DNA from: Gyromitra esculenta
Taxonomy: Eukaryota; Ascomycota; Pezizomycetes; Pezizales; Discinaceae
NCBI GenBank assembly: GCA_038503075.1
Contig: JBCAML010000011.1
Location: 1,488,001 to 1,552,000 of the forward strand
Direction: 5' to 3'
DNA length: 64,000 nucleotides
Shown: positions 58,032 through 64,000 of the stretch, in pieces
How the letters are laid out: every line of letters starts with the position of its first letter
How positions within the stretch are numbered: position 1 is the stretch's first letter
Notes under the pieces: model-generated
The model's input: the letters and a program-made list of their open reading frames with translations, nothing else
Told to the model about the DNA's origin: nothing
Database searches by the model: none
Program-made: the position numbers and the translations under genes

Positions 58032-58757
58032 CTATAATTCCTCTCCGCCTGGGTCTGTATTTTTGGCCTTGGTAATTTTCGCCATCACCGCTTTCAAGCC
58101 TAAAGCACCATCTCGATGCTTACGCCAAACATGCTGGTACATATTAATCCTCTTCTTCGAAGAGAAGGGGCACATGTCACAAACATAATTGTTGTATCTC
58201 TTAAGTGGTGAGGTTTCTGATGATCCGGGCCTCTGAAATCCCTGCCTTTCAACTGCTTCTATCTTACCGGGTGGATCAACACCATCAATGATCCTTATCA
58301 TGGCGTCATCTATCAGGGTTTCTTCGTGCATACGCAGAACATGAGCTCTGATGTATGATTCGTTTTCTGTAGAGTATTTTTTGCATAGATAGCAGATAAG
58401 CTGCTTACTCTTCCCGTGCAGAAGCACTTCGTGGTCAGTCCGGTCTCGCACCGACAGGAAAACGCTGTTGCAAGGTATGTAGCGGCAGCCGAATAGTCTT
58501 GGATGATGCTTTTGATGCTTCTGAAGGTTGAGGGAAGTTTTGTAGCTCTTTTCACAAGAGACAAATGTGCAAGGGTAAGGTTTTCGGCATTTGATCTTTC
58601 TTCTGCGAAAGGCAGGCAGGCGGGTGTTTTTCTGGGGGAGAAAAGCACTCGAAGGTAACGGCAAGTCAACCATAGAGACTCCAATATCTGACCATGATCC
58701 CGGGAGTGCCCCTCTTCCCGACAACGGGTCGATCCCAACTGGCAAGTGCGCACTCAT
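58032..58757 (-). CDS. C2H2 zinc-finger protein
   Basis: Single exon, 241 aa. A 50-residue N-terminus leads into a basic patch (FRRRKIKCRKP). Four C2H2 fingers follow: 63-85 (CTFVSCEKSYKTSLNLQKH), 91-114 (CRYIPCNSVFLSVRDRTDH), 122-144 (CYLCKKYSTENESYIRAH) and 193-214 (CDMCPFSSKKRINMYQHVWR). Fingers 1 and 2 use C-x4/5-C spacing; fingers 3 and 4 use C-x2-C. Most have the His-x3/4-His end. The spacer between fingers 3 and 4 is acidic and unstructured. The protein is likely nuclear, a DNA- or RNA-binding regulator; the target is unknown. There is no fungal-specific transcription-factor domain, so it is small for a classical activator. No orthologue is recognised. Confidence 0.75.
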   Translation of the reverse strand: MSAHLPVGIDPLSGRGALPGSWSDIGVSMVDLPLPSSAFLPQKNTRLPAFRRRKIKCRKPYPCTFVSCEKSYKTSLNLQKHQKHHPRLFGCRYIPCNSVFLSVRDRTDHEVLLHGKSKQLICYLCKKYSTENESYIRAHVLRMHEETLIDDAMIRIIDGVDPPGKIEAVERQGFQRPGSSETSPLKRYNNYVCDMCPFSSKKRINMYQHVWRKHRDGALGLKAVMAKITKAKNTDPGGEEL

Positions 58758-60365
58758 GTCTACTACGAATTAAGGTTGAAGCTGATGATTAAGGGTTTTA
58801 ACGTAAGGACTGACGAGGGAGGTTCTCTAGCACAAGTTAGACAGAGCTATTACTCGAAAGTTTGAAAGTTCTTGTGGCGATCGCGATCTTCCGGCAAACG
58901 CAAGTAAAATTTTGTTAAAAATTAAGGTGATTGTGTATGGTGAATACGGCTTGAAGAGAGTAAACGAAAGAGAGAAACCACAAGATAGGGCTAGGCCTGT
59001 GCCTGTCAATTTGCATGTCACCTTTACAAGGGACTTCAATAGAAGTTGGCAGCATGGAAAGCCTGAGATTGTGTCAGCTAGTCAATATGTAATAAGGTTA
59101 CATACGAGCGGCTTCTTGATAATTTCAAAACCCGGAACAGCGAAGCAAATAAAAAACGGATGAATGGTAAATATAGTTAATCGCATATCCAGGCTCTATA
59201 GTCAATTCAGAAAGATCCACGATCATAAAGAGGAATCCTCCGTTTTTATAATATATATGCATATTGACTTATTGGCTAGGGCAGCCTCATATTTTGATTA
59301 TACTTTAGAAAGAGTTAGTAATAAGTTACTTGTATGCATATACTCTGGTCAGAGGTGAAGTATTGGGACACCCTAAAAAAGGAAGAACGACACCGCGACG
59401 TAGCGAAATATTGCGAAATTCAGGCAATACTGTGGCTGCCCAGATCCGTGTCACCCTAGTAAGTCCCAATACTTCACCTCCGACCCGAGTATGTATATGC
59501 TAGACCCACACTTTACCGCTTACGAATACTACTTGGAGGATGGGACTTAGCACGAGACTACATGTACATGTAATCTCTAAGTGGAAGTCCTTAGGGGGTA
59601 GACAATTACATATATGCGTATGTTAGCACACAGAGCTGTGGAGACCAACCTAAGATCGTTTTTTGAGTCGGCCAAAGGATTACTATGAACTTCTTAGCCA
59701 TGTTTTCGAGGTTCATGCATATGTATATGCACTCAGATAAAAGCTCCCCGTATCCCCTTTCCAGGGCGTCATAATATTTTAGCTCTAGCGCGGGTGTTTT
59801 GCCTATTCCAAGTCTCTGCTGAGTGACGCCAAGAAATCTCCCTAGCGCGCTCTAGGACTTCCTGTAAGCCCTCAGAGTCTGACCTACTAGAATCCATTTC
59901 TAAAAGTAGGAGTCCGTTGCATATCGAGTGATAGTTTATGACATTAGCTTCTAATATATTACAATAATAAAATAATAACGTATAACACCCTTCTGTAAAG
60001 CCTTCCCTGGTTTAGTGGGTAGATATTTCTCTAGGAGTTTAGATTTAAAATGAAAATGATTTTCTGGTTGATGGGTAATGCACAAAATCGGTACTATTGG
60101 CCGACCAACCGACCAGCTGACCAGTTGGATTTATACAGCTCATAAAGCTGAGTCTGTACCCTTTTCAGCCGCAAACTCCACCCTTGACATCCCGAATTTA
60201 CCCTCTAGTATACTACAGTACCCGTACGTACGTGTCGCCTGTACATATCTAGCTGCGTTTTACAGAATCTAATATCTTATACTCCATTCTTCTCGAGATC
60301 TTCTCGATCCTTTCTTAACATAGTACCCCTCCAATTATCCAGTATTCTATCAAAGATAACTAGTC
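58758..60365. other. Intergenic with one MITE
   Basis: Divergent promoters of the zinc-finger gene (minus) and the secreted gene at 60366 (plus). A TA-flanked MITE lies at 59341-59491. Short frames at 58912-59358 have no protein-like features. Confidence 0.5.
59341..59491. mobile_element. TA-flanked MITE, family D
   Basis: 151 bp. The ends read TACTCTGGTCAGAGGTGAAG and, on the other strand, TACTCGGGTCGGAGGTGAAG. Both continue 'tattgggac', giving terminal inverted repeats of about 30 bp with TA at each border. No coding capacity. Confidence 0.78.
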
Positions 60366-60985
60366 ATGAAAATTCTTATTTCTATAGCCCTTTCTGTCCT
60401 GTTCTTCACTATCCCAGTTTTCGCCCAGATCTCAGGGAGCGACGCTTGTTTAGCAGATGATTGTCAAGGGCTCTTGCTGCTCTGCTCCGAATGCAACTTC
60501 CCTCTGCAGACAACGGTGACTATGACGACCACTCAAATGTCATACATTTATGATTCTACTGGCTTTTTAGACATTCTCGAACAGTATGCATATCTTATCT
60601 ACCAACGGAATACCATCTTAATAGCTATATTTGATCCTTTTCAGGGCATAAAGTTCTTATACCATACTCGGCACTGCTAACTAGAAGTAGATGTATTAAC
60701 TGCATGATGCCTTACAATCAAGCCAACTATTCCCAGAATACATGGGACCGTTTCTGTCCTAAGCCTTCTGAGCCTTCTGATTCTTCCGGTACCGACTCCG
60801 GATTCATTAGCTCGTCATCGATTGCGAGTAGCCACACCTCAGGCGATTCAGACTCGAGCTCAAGCAGCTCGGATAACTCAGTAAAAATCAATATTGCTCA
60901 AAGTACGGCGTACAGTCGCGCTTCTTATACCCTAAGTGGTTTGATTGTCACAATTGTTATCGATTATCTGGGAACTATGGTCTGA
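60366..60985 (+). CDS. Secreted, probably GPI-anchored Cys-rich protein
   Basis: Two exons (60366-60583 and 60691-60985) join in frame, giving 170 aa. Residues 1-20 form a signal peptide (MKILISIALSVLFFTIPVFA). The mature N-terminal domain has seven cysteines (SDACLADDCQG, LLCSEC, EQCINC, DRFC), suggesting a disulfide-stabilised fold like many small fungal surface proteins. A Ser/Thr/Asp-rich spacer follows (SSGTDSGFISSSSIASSHTS, then a Ser-rich acidic run), and the protein ends with a hydrophobic segment (YTLSGLIVTIVIDYL) suited to GPI-anchor attachment. The splice choice restores a Cys-x2-Cys pair and an open frame to the stop. It probably sits on the cell wall or plasma membrane. The family is not recognised. 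Confidence 0.68.
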
Positions 60986-62975
60986 GGCAACGATGAACAC
61001 TGGTACTTTGCAATTTAATATATTGCAAAGAGGATAAGCTCTACTGGGGCTTTGCAGTGGGAGAAGGTCCCTTGGAATCTTCAAGTATTTCTTGTTACTA
61101 TTATCAGCCAAAGTCTAGCTTGTATGTACTACGTGTAGTACAACCTTACAGTTGTGTGGCTTGGCACTGTATTTACCGTTCTCCCAGCGATCTTTTCCAC
61201 TTTCCAGATACCACTCTGCCACTCTATTAGTTCATATCAATACTCTGAAAGGGGTTATACCTAGTAAAATTGAAGATACCGTAGAAAGTCTCTGGTGTAA
61301 GGTTTCTGGAAGTGCCCACCAAGGATACTATATTACTCTCAGCTAGGAATACAAGTAGACACCAACAGTTTGGCATGCGTGAGCAGGCATCGTAATGGCA
61401 TGGGTAAAGCAATGGAGAAATAAGCAAGAAATACGGCACTGCAAAGAGTCTCGCCATGTGATTCTACTTTTAAGGCTACAGTAGCTATAGCTAGAGTGTT
61501 AAAAGGGTGACGAAACACAAAGGGCTAAGTCTCGAGATGATGTCCAGCCGCGGGGTGAAAAATAGGAATGTGAGAAGTGCTGAGCTTTAATTTGATGGCT
61601 GCACGCCTACCATGGAATTAGTTCTGCAAAGTACCCATGGCTCTGCTTCCCTGGAGGCAGTAGCCCTTAACAACGGTGTAAGGCAAATAAGACCGCAGCG
61701 AAAGAAAACGAATGTTCGAACAATGAAACTCAAGGGGCGGATTATAGTTAAAGTAAACGGAAACAAAGAAAAGAGAAAAACAGGGAAATCGATAAGTACT
61801 TTATACTTTACACGAGATATGACTCGACGCTCACGTCAGCCAGAAACAAATAAGCCCCGTCGAGGTCGTCGGAATCTGAGAGAGGGTGTTCGTCAGCAAA
61901 ATAGCACCTTAGCAACACGTAACAAATGAATGAATGGGCTTGTAATCGTACATAAGAGGATACAAAATTAGTTCTACTGATTTTTAGGGATATCGTGAGC
62001 ATGTTTTAAAGAGTTTGATCTCAGCCAGCAATTATTATCAGCCCCGACTGTTAAATTCAGAGGTTATAAGAAATGGCAACACTTGATTAGAAATATCGCA
62101 GTAACACCGTCACTATTAGGTGGCCGTGGATGATTTTTATATACATACCAGTGACTTCAGCAACTTGCAAGCAAAGCACGTCATGTACTATAGTTGCCTG
62201 GTACCAAGAACTCGGCTAAAACACTAAAAGTCACTCGTTCGTAATCATTGTATTGTAGTGGGAAAAAGCTCTTAACCGAGCATTGGAGGGGCATTTTAAT
62301 AGGAGGTACTAGGTGATGAGAGCGGGAGCTCCGAGGGCTGAAGAAACCCTCCTGTAATAGTATGCATGTGTTCTCTATAAATTTGTGCCTATGGAACCTA
62401 AGCGAGCACAGTCAATCAATTCTCGATCTCAACTTCCCGACACACTGGCTAGAGTTGTTCCAGATAATTGTAGTAACCCCTTCCCTTCCCCGGGCCCCAT
62501 GGCCAATACTGTGAAAATAACTAAGAAACCCCTTTAATTACTGAAATTCATGTGATTTTAATTTTTTCTTTCCTTTTGTAGGAGATTGAGAATGAGAACC
62601 AATTGCAACCAATCGGATCCACCCTCAGGCAAAACCTCTTTAAGTACTAGGGGTAGGGGTATGAAGATGGTACAGGTCCCACATTATTTCTATGGTGACC
62701 TCACAGAACGGAAAATCCGTTCCATCTCCACACCCCTACCCCTAGTACTAAGCACTCCAAGAGATGCTATAATTTATTCCATTCTAGCAAATATCTTAAA
62801 TCCAAAAATCCATCAAAACACTGCATACTTAATAGAGTATCAAACCTACAAAAAGGGCACCAGCCACCTAGACGAAACAAACTCAAAAAAACAAACAGCA
62901 ATAAAGGCCCCATTAAACAAAGCCACTCTCCGCCTATTCCTCCCCCAAAAAACTAGGTATCCTCACACTAAACTA
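60986..62975. other. Intergenic with a hairpin and one MITE
   Basis: Just downstream of the secreted gene, CTTTGCAAT and ATTGCAAAG (61005-61028) form a short perfect hairpin in the likely 3' UTR. A basic 105-codon frame at 61612-61929 was considered and not accepted. A MITE lies at 62645-62747. 62760-62975 is T-rich on the minus strand and may be the 3' UTR of the coiled-coil gene. Confidence 0.45.
62645..62747. mobile_element. TA-flanked MITE, TACTAGGGG family
   Basis: 103 bp with ends TACTAGGGGTAGGGGTATGA and, on the other strand, TACTAGGGGTAGGGGTGTGG, continuing to 'agatgg' (26-bp inverted repeats). TA borders at both sides. A second, truncated copy lies at 52711-52812. Confidence 0.8.
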
Positions 62976-63266
62976 TTAAACCCCCCACAATGCTTTGCGT
63001 ATTTCAATTAGCGCGCACTCTATCTGTGTAATCCTTTCATTCTTCGTAGCTAGATCTCTCTGCAGCGACTTAATTATATCCCCCTTCTCTCTGAGTTGCG
63101 CGTCTCTAACTGCAATTCGTTCGATGGCTGAGTTCAGTTGTACTTCGCTAACTAACTCACTCTCAAATTCGGACTCGAACCCATTGCGTTCGTAGGTAGC
63201 TGCGGCTGACGGTTGCGCGTGACCATAGTAGCTGCGCTCGTGATCGTAGTTACGACGTCCTGGCAT
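62976..63266 (-). CDS. Small coiled-coil protein
   Basis: 96 aa, single exon. The N-terminus is basic and polar (MPGRRNYDHERSYYGHAQP). From about residue 40 the sequence is a continuous heptad-rich helix: LNSAIERIAVRDAQLREKGD, then IIKSLQRDLATKNERITQIE, ending IRKALWGV. The pattern suggests a short dimeric coiled coil. There is no signal peptide or membrane segment. The opposite-strand frame (62995-63195) is its shadow. Function unknown. Composition favours a real gene over chance, but it is short. Confidence 0.45.
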   Translation of the reverse strand: MPGRRNYDHERSYYGHAQPSAAATYERNGFESEFESELVSEVQLNSAIERIAVRDAQLREKGDIIKSLQRDLATKNERITQIECALIEIRKALWGV

Positions 63267-64000
63267 GATTATAATGATAAGACGAGGTTTTTTAGGTTTT
63301 TTTGAAGACTTTGGAGGGCTTAAAAAGTAAAGAAGGATGGAAGATTTCTAATCTTAAAGGTATTTTCGCGTGATTTGGTATGCTGTCAAATTTCAAGTCC
63401 AGAATAATAAATAGGAATAGAATAAAAGTGGAATATTTTTACTTATATAGTTGTTCTCCTTGGCCACATCCTCTCTAGGAACTAAGCTTAAGATAAACCA
63501 CCTGCCCCCCAAAAAGGTGTCCGTCTGTTAATCGAAATCACCTTAGCCAGCCTATCGCGGGCAGGCCTAGGGCGGATTGCCTATCGAGACTCATCCCGTG
63601 TGTAGTGACTAACAAGCCAGAGCCTAGGTTCACCCTAATCACCTCAAATACAGCAAATACGGATGAGTTTGTTTTGCTCCCGATTAATCTCAATAGCCAT
63701 TCCCTCCCGTCAAAGCATCAGCAGCATCGCCGAAGGACTATTCAGAACCCTCAAATAAACAACGCATTCCCGCAAGTTAAACGGTCAGTGACAGCATCCA
63801 TTAATGCAGAAGCCAGCCAGCTAGATTTTAACATCCACTATCGTGCCAACCAATTAATCACCACGAGCGGTTGAGCCTGTGTTTGTGTTTTATAACAGCG
63901 ACAACACCACCGAGTGAGTCCCGGTGATTTTTAGTGACGCGTAGTGATTTATTAAGGCATAGTCGCGGGTAGCCAGCACAGCAACCCAAGCCGATTTTCA
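63267..64000. other. Intergenic to window edge
   Basis: This stretch probably contains the promoter of the coiled-coil gene. An 89-codon frame at 63605-63874 begins with GTG and has no recognised domain; it could be an exon of a gene running past the window edge, but the evidence is insufficient. Confidence 0.35.

Noticed and set aside
61612..61929. 105-codon basic plus-strand frame
   Set aside because: Lys/Arg-rich without pattern, AT-rich surroundings, no recognised family. Probably chance.
63605..63874. 89-codon plus-strand frame near the window edge
   Set aside because: It begins at GTG and has no domain; it could be part of a gene beyond the window, but this cannot be shown.
1..64000. 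CRISPR arrays, bacterial operons, rRNA genes
   Set aside because: No regularly spaced repeats, no operon-like packing and no rRNA-like blocks were seen. The window is eukaryotic.

Overview
The window is nuclear DNA of a filamentous ascomycete fungus. The support is short spliceosomal introns (about 55-120 bp, GT-AG, one with a clear CTAAC branch site), an OM14-type mitochondrial protein, a UsgS-type membrane protein, and Tad-type LINE and chromovirus Gypsy retroelements. The low gene density, with long AT-rich spacers full of small TA-flanked inverted-repeat elements, is reminiscent of Pezizomycetes such as truffles and morels. That placement is inference.

Layout. 0.6-1.6 kb: spliced secreted protein resembling a zinc metallopeptidase but lacking the zinc motif (-). 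3.0-3.8 kb: OM14-like mitochondrial outer-membrane protein (-). 7.4-8.4 kb: five-exon, four-helix membrane protein (+). 9.7-11.6 kb: glucosidase II beta subunit (-). 12.0-23.8 kb: a Tad-like LINE bracketed by a 16-bp target-site duplication and a poly(A) tail, interrupted by a decayed Gypsy chromovirus in reverse orientation. 24.3-24.7 kb: small secreted His/Cys-rich protein (-). 27.4-28.6 kb: UsgS-like membrane protein (-). 30.1-32.7 kb: Reb1-like Myb protein (-). 33-42.8 kb: gene-poor. 42.9-46.1 kb: a Cys-rich unknown and a Cue3/ASCC2-like CUE protein (+). 46-55.6 kb: gene-poor, with several MITEs. 55.7-56.6 kb: protein with two LecB-like repeats (+). 58.0-58.8 kb: C2H2 zinc-finger protein (-). 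60.4-61.0 kb: secreted, probably GPI-anchored protein (+). 63.0-63.3 kb: small coiled-coil protein (-).

The genes are monocistronic and functionally unrelated. Housekeeping functions (ER glycoprotein quality control, mitochondrial outer membrane, ribosome quality control, rDNA or chromatin binding) sit among lineage-specific secreted or lectin-like genes and mobile DNA. The points most worth following are the LTRs carrying tRNA-like A and B boxes, the tandem LecB-like protein that lacks the acidic calcium loop, the nested and rearranged LINE/Gypsy locus, and several multi-copy TA-flanked MITE families. Exon models were built by hand from splice sites and reading-frame continuity, not from transcript data.
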